A stretch of DNA of 64,000 nucleotides from Aequitasia sp047973235 (GCA_047973235.1 JBKEBP010000139.1:1-64000), one strand, 5' to 3'; positions 50,737-60,016 are shown, counted from the first letter of the stretch. Translations and numbers: made by a program. Notes: a model not told the origin generated them from the letters alone.

Positions 50737-51732
50737 ATGTATGTAGCAGATAAAGACAGATATAACAAAATGAAGTATAGACACAGTGGAAAGAGTGGAC
50801 TTAAGCTCCCGGAAGTTTCGCTTGGGTTATGGCATAATTTCGGGACTAATGACTCATATGAAAATATGAGAGAGATGTGTAAGACTGCATTCAATCTGGG
50901 GATTACGCATTTCGACCTGGCTAATAATTACGGTCCGGAGTCCGGAAGCGCAGAGACAAGTTTTGGGAAAATATTAAAAGACCTGTTCCCGGAATATAGA
51001 GATGAACTTATTATCAGTACAAAAGCCGGATATGATATGTGGGAAGGACCTTATGGAAATTTTGGAAGCAGGAAGTATTTACTTGCAAGTCTTGATCAGT
51101 CGTTAAATCGTATGGGACTCGACTATGTAGACATATTTTATCATCACAGAATGGATCCTGATACTCCGATTGAAGAATCTATGTCAGCACTTGACCAAGC
51201 TGTCAAAAGTGGCAAAGCACTTTATGCAGGCATTTCGAATTATGATAAAAAGAGCACTGAGAAGGCTGTTGAAATAATGAAAGAGCTACACTGTCCACTG
51301 ATTATAAATCAGAGAAGATATTCTATATTTGATAGGACAATAGAAGAAGATGGTGTTAAACAACTGGCAAAGGATATGGGACTTGGAATTATTTGTTTCA
51401 GCCCGCTTGAACAGGGAATACTTAGTGATAAGTATCTTAATGGAATTCCGGAAGATAGTAGAATAAAACGAGACGGTAGGTTTTTGAAATCAGAGTATCT
51501 AACTCCGGAAGTTATGAATGCAGTTAAAGAGTTAAATGAAGTCGCTAAAGAGCGAGGACAAAGCCTAGCCCAAATGGCACTTTCATGGATACTGAAAGAT
51601 TCGGAAATTACCAGTGTTCTAATAGGTGCATCGAAGCCGTCGCAGATAGCCGAAAATGTCAAAATTATCGAAAATACACAGTTTACTAAAGAGGAAATTG
51701 ACAAAATAGATTTACTGAGCAAAATCCGTTAA
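50737..51732 (+). CDS. Aldo/keto reductase, YghZ-like
   Basis: NADPH-dependent aldo/keto reductase of 331 residues, closest in pattern to YghZ/Gpr (L-glyceraldehyde-3-phosphate reductase) and potassium-channel beta-subunit relatives. The tetrad is visible: Asp in HFDLANNYGP with its Tyr, Lys in ISTKAGYDMW, His in IFYHHRMDP. The C-terminal cofactor loop GASKPSQIAENV is intact. Likely role is detoxification of short aldehydes. GAGGTG precedes the start. Confidence 0.88.
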   Translation: MYVADKDRYNKMKYRHSGKSGLKLPEVSLGLWHNFGTNDSYENMREMCKTAFNLGITHFDLANNYGPESGSAETSFGKILKDLFPEYRDELIISTKAGYDMWEGPYGNFGSRKYLLASLDQSLNRMGLDYVDIFYHHRMDPDTPIEESMSALDQAVKSGKALYAGISNYDKKSTEKAVEIMKELHCPLIINQRRYSIFDRTIEEDGVKQLAKDMGLGIICFSPLEQGILSDKYLNGIPEDSRIKRDGRFLKSEYLTPEVMNAVKELNEVAKERGQSLAQMALSWILKDSEITSVLIGASKPSQIAENVKIIENTQFTKEEIDKIDLLSKIR

Positions 51733-51766
51733 GGGTAATTTAAAAGTAATAAGAGGTGATATAATC

Positions 51767-52342
51767 ATGAGTAAATCTAGATTAGAAGCCTTTACGGATG
51801 CTATTATTGCTATCATAATGACTATATTGGTCTTAGAACTAAAGACCCCGAAATCGGCCACACTACAAGGACTTTGGGATATTAGGTATCAGCTGATAAT
51901 ATATTTAATTAGCTTTTTATCCTTGGCTGTATACTGGAATAATCACCATCACTTACTTCAGATAGCACAAAAAATCGATGGCAGAGTTATGTGGTGCAAT
52001 ATATTTTTTATATTGGGACTATCCTTTTTCCCATTTGCTGCCTCATGGATAAACACAAATATAGGGAGCTTGGTACCGGAACTATTCTATGGATTTGTGG
52101 TACTGTTCACAAATATATTTTATTTAGTCTTGGCCAAATCATTAGTTCATGCAAATGGAAAAGATTCACAAGTAGCCCAGGTTATGAAAGGCTATAAGAA
52201 ACCGGCAATAACCCTTTCTATAAACACTATCGGAATACTGCTTGCATTTGTGATACCGGCTGCAGTTTTTGTAAGCTACGTAATTTCAATGATTTTTTGG
52301 GTTGTACCGGAGAGGAAAATAGAGAAGAAATTTCAAAAATAA
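51767..52342 (+). CDS. TMEM175-family membrane protein
   Basis: A 191-residue membrane protein with six hydrophobic segments. The first helix carries the family signature RxxxFxD as RLEAFTDAIIAIIMTILVLEL. Bacterial TMEM175 proteins are potassium-conducting channels without the usual selectivity filter. The neighbours give no hint of a special role. GAGGTG precedes ATG 51767. Confidence 0.85.
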   Translation: MSKSRLEAFTDAIIAIIMTILVLELKTPKSATLQGLWDIRYQLIIYLISFLSLAVYWNNHHHLLQIAQKIDGRVMWCNIFFILGLSFFPFAASWINTNIGSLVPELFYGFVVLFTNIFYLVLAKSLVHANGKDSQVAQVMKGYKKPAITLSINTIGILLAFVIPAAVFVSYVISMIFWVVPERKIEKKFQK

Positions 52343-52372
52343 CAAATACACATTGATGTATGAGAGGAGAGC

Positions 52373-52681
52373 ATGATGGTAAAACATGTAGTAATGTGGA
52401 ATTTTAAACCGGAAATTAAAGAAGAGGACAAGGCAAAAGTAAAGGCTGAAATGAAGAAAAACCTTGAAGGACTGGTTGGAGTAGTACCGGGTCTATTAGA
52501 AGGAAACTTCATAGAAGAGCCATTACCTTCAAGTACGCATGACATGGCACTTGTATCACTTCATGAAAGCGCAGAAGCTTTAAAGGCATATTCGACATAT
52601 CCGGAACATGTAAAAGTGGCTGATACCTTTGTCAGACCATTCGTACATGAGAGAAGCTGTATGGATTATGAGGTGAAGTAA
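52373..52681 (+). CDS. Dabb (stress-responsive alpha/beta barrel) domain protein
   Basis: A 102-residue Dabb-domain protein. The N-terminus VKHVVMWNFKPEIKEEDK and the C-terminal Tyr-x2-His-Pro-like block (YSTYPEHVKVADTFVRPFVHERSCMDYE) are typical. Members form dimeric barrels; their function in bacteria is mostly unknown. The start is ATG 52373 or the next codon. A strong terminator follows. Confidence 0.85.
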   Translation: MMVKHVVMWNFKPEIKEEDKAKVKAEMKKNLEGLVGVVPGLLEGNFIEEPLPSSTHDMALVSLHESAEALKAYSTYPEHVKVADTFVRPFVHERSCMDYEVK

Positions 52682-52699
52682 TAAGGATAAAATAATGAA

Positions 52700-52744
52700 G
52701 GGGCTATCGTAAATACATTGAACGTATTTTACGATAGCCCTTTT
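52700..52744. terminator. Strong bidirectional terminator
   Basis: A stem of about 13-16 bp (GGGCTATCGTAAA at 52701-52713 with its complement at 52728-52740) is followed by TTTT on the plus strand and preceded by an A-rich stretch, so it can serve both the Dabb gene and the convergent membrane-protein gene. Confidence 0.88.
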
Positions 52745-52745
52745 C

Positions 52746-53411
52746 TCAATCAGCAGTAAACGATTTAAACACTATTGGATTGAAATTCCATTTTTTCCAT
52801 AATATTTGCCTGAAGATATTTATGCCGATACCGTTTATTACGGCATTGATGATAGTCCCGACACCTACGCTGGTAAGTCTTCCTGCAACAAGGAGTGCGA
52901 GAGCGATACTTACAATAACACATACGATATCGAATATTGTCTTGACATTTCTGTAATTCCATTTGAAGTGATCGCTTATTTCTCTTGTAAACAAATCCTG
53001 AGCAGTGGTTGGAAGTTTACTGTTTGTTGCAAAAGCAACACCGACCATCAATATGAGTGAACCTACAGTAAAGTATAAAACTTTATATCCGAAAGATTCC
53101 GGAAAATTTTTGGTAGCCAATTCCACGAAATCTACTACAAAACTAAATAAAATTCCGGTTGCAAAGGATAAGATAAAGTCCTTTTTAAAACCTTTAACAA
53201 TAATTGTTAGTAGCATCATTAAAAAAACTTGAAAACCATAATACCAAGTTCCGAAACTGACATTTGGAAAAATGCTATACAGCGTATGTGGAATGGCAGC
53301 TACAGCAGTTGTGCCAAATTGTCCGAGCGTAATTAATGCAACACCGGTACCACCGAGTACAACCCCGACGAAAAGTGATAACTCAGAAGGAAAATACTTT
53401 TTGTCATTCAA
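52746..53411 (-). CDS. YczE/YyaS-type membrane protein (DUF6198)
   Basis: A 221-residue integral membrane protein with about five to six hydrophobic segments, of the YczE/YyaS family. The N-terminal block LGGTGVALITLGQFGTTAVAAIPHTL and the DLFTREI segment near residue 138 match this group. No function is established. It is 12 bp after the 3-hydroxyisobutyrate-dehydrogenase-family gene and probably co-transcribed with it, so it could be a transport or signalling partner in the locus. Confidence 0.7.
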   Translation of the reverse strand: MNDKKYFPSELSLFVGVVLGGTGVALITLGQFGTTAVAAIPHTLYSIFPNVSFGTWYYGFQVFLMMLLTIIVKGFKKDFILSFATGILFSFVVDFVELATKNFPESFGYKVLYFTVGSLILMVGVAFATNSKLPTTAQDLFTREISDHFKWNYRNVKTIFDIVCVIVSIALALLVAGRLTSVGVGTIINAVINGIGINIFRQILWKKWNFNPIVFKSFTAD

Positions 53412-53423
53412 AAGAAGTTCCTC

Positions 53424-54302
53424 CTATTCTTTTATCCCATTTAAAATTTCATTTACTTTTAAAATTCCTGCATAATCTAAATCACCCATATCATGTGAAC
53501 GCATAGCCGCATAGTTTTGCCTTGATATCGAAGTAAGCGGTAGTGATACTGCATGTTTCTTTCCAAGCAAGAGCGCAATATCTAAGTCTTTTTCAAGTGT
53601 TGTAGCAGTACACATCGGTGTGAAATCCTTATTCGTAAACATTTCAAGTTTAGATTTCATTATAGATGATGCGGCTGCACTATCAAATAAACACTCAATC
53701 ATTTTTCCCCAGTCCAGATTTGCCTTTTCACCTAGAACAATAGACTCAGCCAACATTTGCATACTGGTTCCAATCATCATATTGATACAGATTTTCATAT
53801 AACGCGCTTGTTCCTTATCACCAAGATAATGTTGACGATTCCCCATGATTTTAAGTAGAGGAAGAACTTTTTCATAAACATCAGGTTCACCGGAAACCAG
53901 AATTCCTAAAGTACCATTCTCTGCAAATTCAGTACTGCCGGTAACGGTAGAACGTAGAAAATGTGCACCTCTGGATTCGACCATTTCAGCTACCTCGGCT
54001 GAAGAGTCCGGATCTATTGTACTCATATCAACAATGGTAAATCCATTTGGAAGTGATTGTAAGATTCCGGATTCGTCCTCCATAATCTTCTTTAATACAA
54101 TAGCATTTGGTATCATACAAAATACTATATCCGTACATTTGACAAGTTCGCCGGGAGTATTAACACTACTTGCTCCTTCTTTTACCATCATTTCAATATT
54201 ATCTTTAGATGTATCACAGACATATAGTTCGTACCCTTCTTTTAGCAGTCGTTTAGACATACGACTTCCCATTAACCCTACACCAATCCACCCTATCTTC
54301 AT
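53424..54302 (-). CDS. 3-hydroxyisobutyrate dehydrogenase-family oxidoreductase
   Basis: NAD(P)-dependent beta-hydroxyacid dehydrogenase of 292 residues. The N-terminus GWIGVGLMGSRMSKRLLKEGYEL is the family Rossmann motif; STVTGSTEFAENGTLGILVSG is the substrate-binding block; the catalytic Lys lies in GDKEQARYMKICIN. Relatives act on 3-hydroxyisobutyrate, tartronate semialdehyde, 4-hydroxybutyrate (succinic semialdehyde reductase) or sulfolactaldehyde. Divergent from an ABC operon and next to 4-hydroxybutyrate genes, a succinic-semialdehyde or similar four-carbon substrate is plausible. GGAG precedes the start. Confidence 0.85.
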   Translation of the reverse strand: MKIGWIGVGLMGSRMSKRLLKEGYELYVCDTSKDNIEMMVKEGASSVNTPGELVKCTDIVFCMIPNAIVLKKIMEDESGILQSLPNGFTIVDMSTIDPDSSAEVAEMVESRGAHFLRSTVTGSTEFAENGTLGILVSGEPDVYEKVLPLLKIMGNRQHYLGDKEQARYMKICINMMIGTSMQMLAESIVLGEKANLDWGKMIECLFDSAAASSIMKSKLEMFTNKDFTPMCTATTLEKDLDIALLLGKKHAVSLPLTSISRQNYAAMRSHDMGDLDYAGILKVNEILNGIKE

Positions 54303-54360
54303 TGCATTTTACTCCTTTCGCTGCGATTACTAGTTTTATACGTGCCACTAATATACGTGT

Positions 54361-54368
54361 GGTATACC
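54361..54368. promoter_or_regulatory. GGTATACC palindrome upstream of the dehydrogenase gene
   Basis: An 8-bp palindrome 59 bp upstream of the minus-strand dehydrogenase start, fitting the GT..AC pattern of FadR-type GntR operators. Two TATACGTG direct repeats (54337-54344 and 54352-54359) lie beside it. Confidence 0.5.
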
Positions 54369-54495
54369 GAAGTATAACAATTAATTGAGAGAATTACAAC
54401 TAAAGTACAAAAAAATATTCGTAAAATCAAAAAATACAGTAAACATGCACAAAAAGTAAATAAAAAATTTGTACAATACTGCAATACCAAAAGTA

Positions 54496-54524
54496 TTTAC
54501 ACGGTATACCAACTGTGCTATAGT
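54496..54524 (+). promoter_or_regulatory. ABC operon promoter with GGTATACC in the spacer
   Basis: TTTACA (54496-54501) and TATAGT (54519-54524) are 17 bp apart; the palindrome GGTATACC sits at 54503-54510 between them. A protein bound there would block RNA polymerase directly, so repression is the expected mode. Confidence 0.65.
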
Positions 54525-54589
54525 AAACGAAAGTTTGACGGAAATACCAGATTGATTTGTTTTACAATGACAAAAAGGAGATAAGAGCT

Positions 54590-56104
54590 ATGGCGGAAAA
54601 AGAAACAATGCTTAAGATTAAATCCCTGCGAAAAGAGTATCCCGGAGTAGTAGCCGTTAACGATGTAAGCTTTGATATTAAAAAAGGCGAAGTTCATATA
54701 GTTATAGGTGAAAACGGAGCGGGGAAGTCAACTCTAGTTAAAATGATGGCCGGATTAGAAGCTATAGATGGCGGGACATTAGAACTGGAAGGAAAACCAT
54801 ATAAGCCTACAAATGTTTTAGAAGCACAGGCAAGTGGTGTAAATATAATACATCAAGAATTAAGCATGATGGAAAATAGGACAGTTGCTCAAAACGTATT
54901 TATTGGCCGAGAACCTAAAAAAGGATTTCTTGTTAATAACAACGAGATGAATAGAAAGTGTAAAGCTTTGATGGACAGCCTTGAAATTGATATTGACCCT
55001 TCAACAAAAGTTCAAGACCTTAGTATAGCACAACAGCAGATGGTAGAAGTTGCCAAGGCGTTATCCTTTGATAATAGCAAGATACTGATAATGGATGAGC
55101 CTACATCAAGTTTAACAACTAAGGAAATTGAGAACCTTTTTAGAATTACAAGGAAACTCAAATCAGAGGGTGTAAGCATAATATACATTTCACATCGTAT
55201 GCAGGAGCTGATGGAAATTGGTGACAGAGTAACGGTAATGCGAGATGGATCATATGTTGGAACTAGAAATATATGTGATATAGATATGCAGGAACTCATT
55301 ATGATGATGGTTGGTAGGAAGATAGAGAATGCATATCCAAGAACGTATAATGAACCGGGGAAAGAAGTTCTTAAGACAGAGAATCTTACAGGATTGAGAT
55401 TTAGGAACATCAACATAGAAATAAAAGCCGGAGAAATTATCGGAGTTGCCGGACTTGTAGGAGCAGGTAGAACAGAACTTGCAAAAGCAATATTTGGTTA
55501 TGATCCTATTGATTCCGGAAAAGTTATTTTTAATGGTGAGCAGATTAATAATAGAGGCTACTCAACTAGTAAGTCGGTAGATGCCAACATGGCACTTTTA
55601 CCGGAAGATAGAAAGAAAGAGGGATTATTCCTTGATATGTCTATAGCTGATAATATTTCACAGGCGGTAGCAAAGAAGGTATTTAAGAATGGTCTAGTAA
55701 AAAAGTCAGTAGAGAACGAGATGTCAAATAAATATATTAAAGAACTGGCAATTGCGACAACTTCAGGAGAAAAATTCGTAAAGGAACTATCCGGAGGTAA
55801 TCAACAAAAAGTAGTTCTCGGAAAATGGTTAGCTACCGAAAGTAATTTTCTGGTTTTTGATGAACCAACTAGAGGTATTGACGTTGGAGCAAAATATGAG
55901 ATTTACAGTATCATGAATAAACTTGCGAAAGACGGTGCAGCAATAATGATGATTTCATCTGATTTACCGGAGCTTCTAGGAGTGTCTGATAGAGTATACA
56001 TAATGAGAGACGGTGAAGTAGCAGGAGAAGTAAACAAGGACGAAGGAATATTTACACAAGAAGGAATACTTGACATAGCACTACATGGGAAGGAGGAAGC
56101 ATAA
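54590..56104 (+). CDS. Ribose-type ABC transporter, double ATPase subunit
   Basis: ATPase of 504 residues with two nucleotide-binding domains in tandem, as in RbsA and MglA. The first has Walker A GENGAGKSTLVKMMAG, a signature QDLSIAQQQMVEVAKAL and MDEPTSSLT; the second has a degenerate Walker A (GLVGAGRTELAKAIFG), ELSGGNQQKVVLGKWL and FDEPTRGIDVGAKYE. It powers uptake with the two permeases downstream. The frame opens at 54557, but AAGGAGAT before ATG 54590 sets the start. The ATG of the next gene overlaps its stop. Confidence 0.93.
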   Translation: MAEKETMLKIKSLRKEYPGVVAVNDVSFDIKKGEVHIVIGENGAGKSTLVKMMAGLEAIDGGTLELEGKPYKPTNVLEAQASGVNIIHQELSMMENRTVAQNVFIGREPKKGFLVNNNEMNRKCKALMDSLEIDIDPSTKVQDLSIAQQQMVEVAKALSFDNSKILIMDEPTSSLTTKEIENLFRITRKLKSEGVSIIYISHRMQELMEIGDRVTVMRDGSYVGTRNICDIDMQELIMMMVGRKIENAYPRTYNEPGKEVLKTENLTGLRFRNINIEIKAGEIIGVAGLVGAGRTELAKAIFGYDPIDSGKVIFNGEQINNRGYSTSKSVDANMALLPEDRKKEGLFLDMSIADNISQAVAKKVFKNGLVKKSVENEMSNKYIKELAIATTSGEKFVKELSGGNQQKVVLGKWLATESNFLVFDEPTRGIDVGAKYEIYSIMNKLAKDGAAIMMISSDLPELLGVSDRVYIMRDGEVAGEVNKDEGIFTQEGILDIALHGKEEA

Positions 56105-57096
56105 TGAATGCAATAAAAAATAAGATTAAACATGTTTCCGGAATCATGTGGGCATCGCTTCTATTAGTTGTAGTGATGTACATCTTTGTACCGAATTTCT
56201 CACAACCAAGGAACTTTGATAATATTCTGAAAAATTCAGCAGTGCTAATTATAGTTTCAATTGGTATGACTATGGCGATACTATCGTCCCAAATAGATTT
56301 ATCGATTGGTGGAGTTATGTCGGCAAGTGCAATGATAAGTGCAATGTACCTTGGACAATTTGATGAACCAACAGCTGCACAAATGATTATAACGTTTGGA
56401 ATTGGAATGTTAGTCGGTGTCTGTTTTGGAATAATAAACGGCATTCTAATAGGGAAGTTTAAATATAACTATTGGCTAGTCACATTTGCAACTATGAGTA
56501 TGGGATATGGACTGGCTCAGATAGTAACAAATGGTAACATCATTGCAGGTTTTTCCAAGACATTCAGAAATATAGCTGATGGAAAAGTGTTTGGAGGGAT
56601 TTCGAGTGTCGTAATTATAGCACTTTTGATAGTAGTTATTATGTATATTGTACTTAGTAGAAGCAGATTCGGTATGCATGCCTATGCAGTAGGTGATTCG
56701 GAGCAATGCGCATCTCAGTCAGGCATCAATGTAACTAAAATAAGGATGCTAATATACGTAATCTCAGGTGTGCTTGCAGGACTGGGCGGAGTGTTACTTG
56801 TATCAAAAACGAACTCTGCGAATACAACAATCGGAAATGGTTATGAATTTGACGCGATAGCTGCAGTTATTATAGGTGGAACACCATTTGATGGAGGAAA
56901 GGGTGGACTAATAGGTACAGTTGTAGGAGCACTAGTCATTCAAGCTTTTAAATCCGGCCTACAGTTAATGGGAGTTTCAACGTATTGGCAACAGACGCTT
57001 GTCGGACTCTTTATCTTACTAATAATTATCTTTGATGTGATAGGTGAAAACAGAAAGAATATCAAAAAGACAAGGAGGGTATACAAAAATGCGTAA
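56104..57096 (+). CDS. Ribose-type ABC transporter permease 1
   Basis: RbsC-like permease of 330 residues with eight to ten membrane segments. The family block ILSSQIDLSIGGVMSASAM lies near residue 60 and the C-terminal GNGYEFDAIAAVIIGGTPFDGGKG is typical. It forms half of the membrane channel, presumably as a heterodimer with the next permease. It starts in an ATGA-type overlap with the ATPase gene. Confidence 0.92.
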   Translation: MNAIKNKIKHVSGIMWASLLLVVVMYIFVPNFSQPRNFDNILKNSAVLIIVSIGMTMAILSSQIDLSIGGVMSASAMISAMYLGQFDEPTAAQMIITFGIGMLVGVCFGIINGILIGKFKYNYWLVTFATMSMGYGLAQIVTNGNIIAGFSKTFRNIADGKVFGGISSVVIIALLIVVIMYIVLSRSRFGMHAYAVGDSEQCASQSGINVTKIRMLIYVISGVLAGLGGVLLVSKTNSANTTIGNGYEFDAIAAVIIGGTPFDGGKGGLIGTVVGALVIQAFKSGLQLMGVSTYWQQTLVGLFILLIIIFDVIGENRKNIKKTRRVYKNA

Positions 57097-58078
57097 TACA
57101 AATATTTTAAAAGGATTAGTAAAGTATTCACGTGTAATTATCCTCATAGTACTGTTCATATTCTTTTCGGTGACAACGGATACATTTTGGTCTCCGACGA
57201 AATGGGGGAATATTACGAATATAGTTTTACAACAAGTTCCATTTCAGATGTTACTTGCAATATGTATGACTTCGGCAATTTTACTTAATGGAATTGATTT
57301 ATCTATAGGATCAGGTGTTGCGTTAATATCATGTGTCTGTGGACTTGTACTAAACATGACATATAACCCATGGCTAGGAATAGCAGCGGGTCTAGCAGCA
57401 GGGGCGTTAATGGGAGTTTTTGAAGGAGTCCTAATCGCAAAGGTAAAGGTATCAGCATTTGTAACGACGTATTCACTCCAATGGGTGCTAAAAGGTTTCG
57501 CACTTGTATTACTCGGTGGTAAGCAGATATATGATTTTGGACCTGACTTTAGACCAATATTTACATCTAACAAGTTTACATTTTTCATTATAGCAATTGT
57601 TATTTTACTAATTATGATGTTCTTACTTGGTAAGACGACATATGGAAAAGCGGTATATGCAATAGGAAAGAACAAGGAAGCAGCTGCGATATCAGGAATA
57701 AACACAAGTAGGATTCTAATTATTTCTTATACAATATCAGGAGTAATCATAGGAATTGCATCGATATTATATATTGCGAATCTAGGTAGCGCAGAACCGG
57801 TAATAGGTGGAGACTTTGCAATAAAAGCAATAGCAGCAACCCTTATAGGTGGAACATCATTTGGTGGTGGTAAAGGTAAAGTTTCTAACGCATTGGTTGG
57901 ATCAATGATTATGCTTATACTTACAAATGGAATGGTACAAATTGGAATTCCAAGTGTATGGCAACAATTTGTTATTGGTGTAGTAATAGTATTATCAATT
58001 ATTATGGAACGTGGTATGGAAAAAATAAGCTTGAGACTGACATTAAGGGAAGAAGCAGCAAGGGCGGCAAAAGCATAA
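57089..58078 (+). CDS. Ribose-type ABC transporter permease 2
   Basis: A second RbsC-like permease of 329 residues. It shares LLNGIDLSIGSGVALIS near residue 68 and FAIKAIAATLIGGTSFGGGKGKV near the C-terminus with permease 1. AGGAGGG and ATG 57089 set the start, overlapping permease 1 by 8 bp; an upstream in-frame ATG at 57044 is deep in the previous gene. Two different permeases with one double ATPase are usual for some sugar and autoinducer importers. Confidence 0.92.
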   Translation: MRNTNILKGLVKYSRVIILIVLFIFFSVTTDTFWSPTKWGNITNIVLQQVPFQMLLAICMTSAILLNGIDLSIGSGVALISCVCGLVLNMTYNPWLGIAAGLAAGALMGVFEGVLIAKVKVSAFVTTYSLQWVLKGFALVLLGGKQIYDFGPDFRPIFTSNKFTFFIIAIVILLIMMFLLGKTTYGKAVYAIGKNKEAAAISGINTSRILIISYTISGVIIGIASILYIANLGSAEPVIGGDFAIKAIAATLIGGTSFGGGKGKVSNALVGSMIMLILTNGMVQIGIPSVWQQFVIGVVIVLSIIMERGMEKISLRLTLREEAARAAKA

Positions 58079-58118
58079 TATCCCCATGAGGGTATTATAT
58101 AAAAAAGGAGGATTTTTT

Positions 58119-59120
58119 ATGAAGAGAGTAATTTCAGTGTTATTGGTAATGGTAATGTGTTTAGGTTTGTTGGTGGGATGTGGAAGCAGCGATAGCGGTA
58201 GCGACAGCAGCTCGGAGGATAGTGGTTCTGATAGCAGTTCATCAGGCGACAAGAAAAGAATTGTTTTTGTTTTAAAGAACTCCAACTCAGACTTCTTCGT
58301 ATCTATGGGTGAATATGCAAAAGCACGTGCAGAAGAGTATGGATGGGAACTGGAAGTTTTAGCACCTATTGAAGCGGATAACAATGAAGAAGAAATTCAA
58401 TTAATTGAACAGTCATTACTTGATCCACCGGATGCATACTGCGTTGTACCTGCAGATTCAGAAGGAATTACACCTGCAATTGAGCAAATTAATGAAGCCG
58501 GAATACCTGTTGTAAATGTTAATACAATGTTTTATGATGATTCACTTGAATGTGTGTCTTTCGTAGCAGCAAATAATGTTGCACTGGGAGAAACAAGTGG
58601 AGAGGTAGTAGTTGATTTATTAGGTGGAGAAGGAAAAGTTATACTTCTTGAAGGAACGACAGGAGCACAGACATCAATCGATCGTATGACAGGTGTTCAT
58701 ACAATTCTTGATTCAGAAGACGGAATAGAAATTATAGATTCACAAACAGCAAATTATATGAGACAAGATGCACTTACAGTTACACAGAACTTATTACAAA
58801 AACATGCAGAAGTCGACGTGATCTGGGCAGCAGCAGGCGAGATGGCACTTGGTGCAGCAGAAGCAGTAAAGCAAGCAGGTCGTGAAGATGAAATTCAGAT
58901 TGTAACGATTAACGCTTTCAAAGAAATGATTGAGGCTGTTATAGATGGAAGAGTCGCAAGAACGGTAGATGATGCGTCCTGGTTACAAGGACAAACAGCT
59001 ATAGATGTGCTCAAAGCTTACTTTGACGGTGAAACAGTTGAAGAGAAGACGCTTATCGATGGAGTAGTTGTTTCTGATGAAAATCTTGATGATTATAAAG
59101 AAATGTGGGGATTAAACTAA
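58119..59120 (+). CDS. Ribose-type substrate-binding lipoprotein
   Basis: Periplasmic-binding-protein-like lipoprotein of 333 residues. The signal peptide ends in the lipobox LLVGC, followed by a Ser/Asp-rich spacer of about 25 residues and then a type I (RbsB/LacI-like) binding fold (RIVFVLKNSNSDFFVSMGEYAKARAEEYGW; DAYCVVPADSEGI; VDVIWAAAGEMALGAAEAVKQAG). It catches the ligand outside the membrane for the transporter. The ligand is unknown; RbsB-like proteins also bind polyols and small acids. AAGGAGG precedes ATG 58119. Confidence 0.9.
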   Translation: MKRVISVLLVMVMCLGLLVGCGSSDSGSDSSSEDSGSDSSSSGDKKRIVFVLKNSNSDFFVSMGEYAKARAEEYGWELEVLAPIEADNNEEEIQLIEQSLLDPPDAYCVVPADSEGITPAIEQINEAGIPVVNVNTMFYDDSLECVSFVAANNVALGETSGEVVVDLLGGEGKVILLEGTTGAQTSIDRMTGVHTILDSEDGIEIIDSQTANYMRQDALTVTQNLLQKHAEVDVIWAAAGEMALGAAEAVKQAGREDEIQIVTINAFKEMIEAVIDGRVARTVDDASWLQGQTAIDVLKAYFDGETVEEKTLIDGVVVSDENLDDYKEMWGLN

Positions 59121-59138
59121 TAAACTAGCTAAAAAACA

Positions 59139-59208
59139 TTGACATCCGACGTAAAACAAATTATCATTATATAAATGATAAAAACAATCGGAATACCATA
59201 AGTATACA
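59139..59208 (+). promoter_or_regulatory. gntR promoter with inverted repeats
   Basis: TTGACA (59139-59144) and TATCAT (59162-59167) are 17 bp apart, a near-consensus promoter. A perfect 8-bp inverted repeat (59161-59168 with 59174-59181) covers the -10 and start region, and GGAATACC (59190-59197) and AGTATACA (59201-59208) resemble the GGTATACC sites, suggesting autoregulation. Confidence 0.6.
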
Positions 59209-59252
59209 TTTGTGATTTCGATTGTGTCAAATTTACGAAAGTCGGTGATGAA

Positions 59253-59915
59253 ATGAAAGGTATAGTATTAGACATTGCACCTTCCAAAAAGCAGATAGCT
59301 TACGATGGAATTAGGCAAATGATAATAGAGGGAGACTTTGAAAAGGACACACCACTTGTCGAAAGACAACTTTGTGAAGTCTTAAATGTAAGTAGAACTC
59401 CGGTTAGAGAAGCACTTAGAGAGCTAGCTAATGAAAGTCTGGTTGAAATTATTGAAGGTAAAGGTGTCTATGTCAAGAAAATTGATTTCAAAGATATGAT
59501 TGAGATTTTTGAGCTAAGAGAAGCACTGGAGTGTATGACAGTTAAGCTGTTTATTGAAAGAGCTACTGATGATGAGCTTAAGAGGCTTGAACGTTTAATG
59601 AAAGAGCAAAAAGATGCTTATGATAAGAGTGATCATGCAAGATATATGAACAACGATATGAAGATTCATAAAACTATTGCCGAGGGCGCTGCAAATAATA
59701 GAATGCAGATTGCGATGCGAAATATATACGATCAGATACATCAAATGGCACTTGCAGTCAAAGATGATGAACTAATTAGAAAAATTGCATATGCAGCACA
59801 TAATAAAATATATAAGGCTATATTAAAAAAAGACACAGATGTTGCCCAAGAGGAAATGAGAAAACATATTGTTGAATTGAAGAACTTTTATAGAGACAGA
59901 TATTATCTATTGTAA
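59253..59915 (+). CDS. GntR/FadR-family transcriptional regulator
   Basis: Regulator of 220 residues. The winged helix-turn-helix is LVERQLCEVLNVSRTPVREALRELANESLVEI, and the C-terminal helical FCD domain (from about residue 85) has the His/Asp residues of a metal-assisted acid-binding pocket (DMKIHKTI and AAHNKIYKAI). It lies between the ABC operon and the 4-hydroxybutyrate operon, and GGTATACC sites occur before both and before the divergent dehydrogenase, so it is the likely regulator of the whole locus. Confidence 0.88.
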   Translation: MKGIVLDIAPSKKQIAYDGIRQMIIEGDFEKDTPLVERQLCEVLNVSRTPVREALRELANESLVEIIEGKGVYVKKIDFKDMIEIFELREALECMTVKLFIERATDDELKRLERLMKEQKDAYDKSDHARYMNNDMKIHKTIAEGAANNRMQIAMRNIYDQIHQMALAVKDDELIRKIAYAAHNKIYKAILKKDTDVAQEEMRKHIVELKNFYRDRYYLL

Positions 59916-59933
59916 CAAAAACTATAACTAAAA

Positions 59934-59961
59934 ACTCCACTCTATTAAACGAGAGTGGAGT
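59934..59961. terminator. Hairpin between gntR and 4-hydroxybutyrate genes
   Basis: A perfect 10-bp stem (59934-59943 with 59952-59961) with an 8-nt loop. On the plus strand it is followed by A, not T, so it would terminate better from the other side; as a plus-strand 3' end it may act as a stabiliser or weak terminator. Confidence 0.5.
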
Positions 59962-59977
59962 AAAAAAAGAAACGTTA

Positions 59978-59987
59978 TGGTATACCA
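59978..59987. promoter_or_regulatory. TGGTATACCA operator before the 4-hydroxybutyrate genes
   Basis: A perfect 10-bp palindrome 30 bp upstream of the dehydrogenase start, the longest copy of the GGTATACC motif in the locus, placed to block transcription or promoter clearance. Confidence 0.6.
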
Positions 59988-60016
59988 ATCGAATACAAAC
60001 TTCGGAGGAAGCACAT

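Noticed and set aside
54337..54359. TATACGTG repeats as a CRISPR or integrase core site
   Set aside because: Only two short copies with no spacer series or integrase gene; they fit regulator half-sites better.
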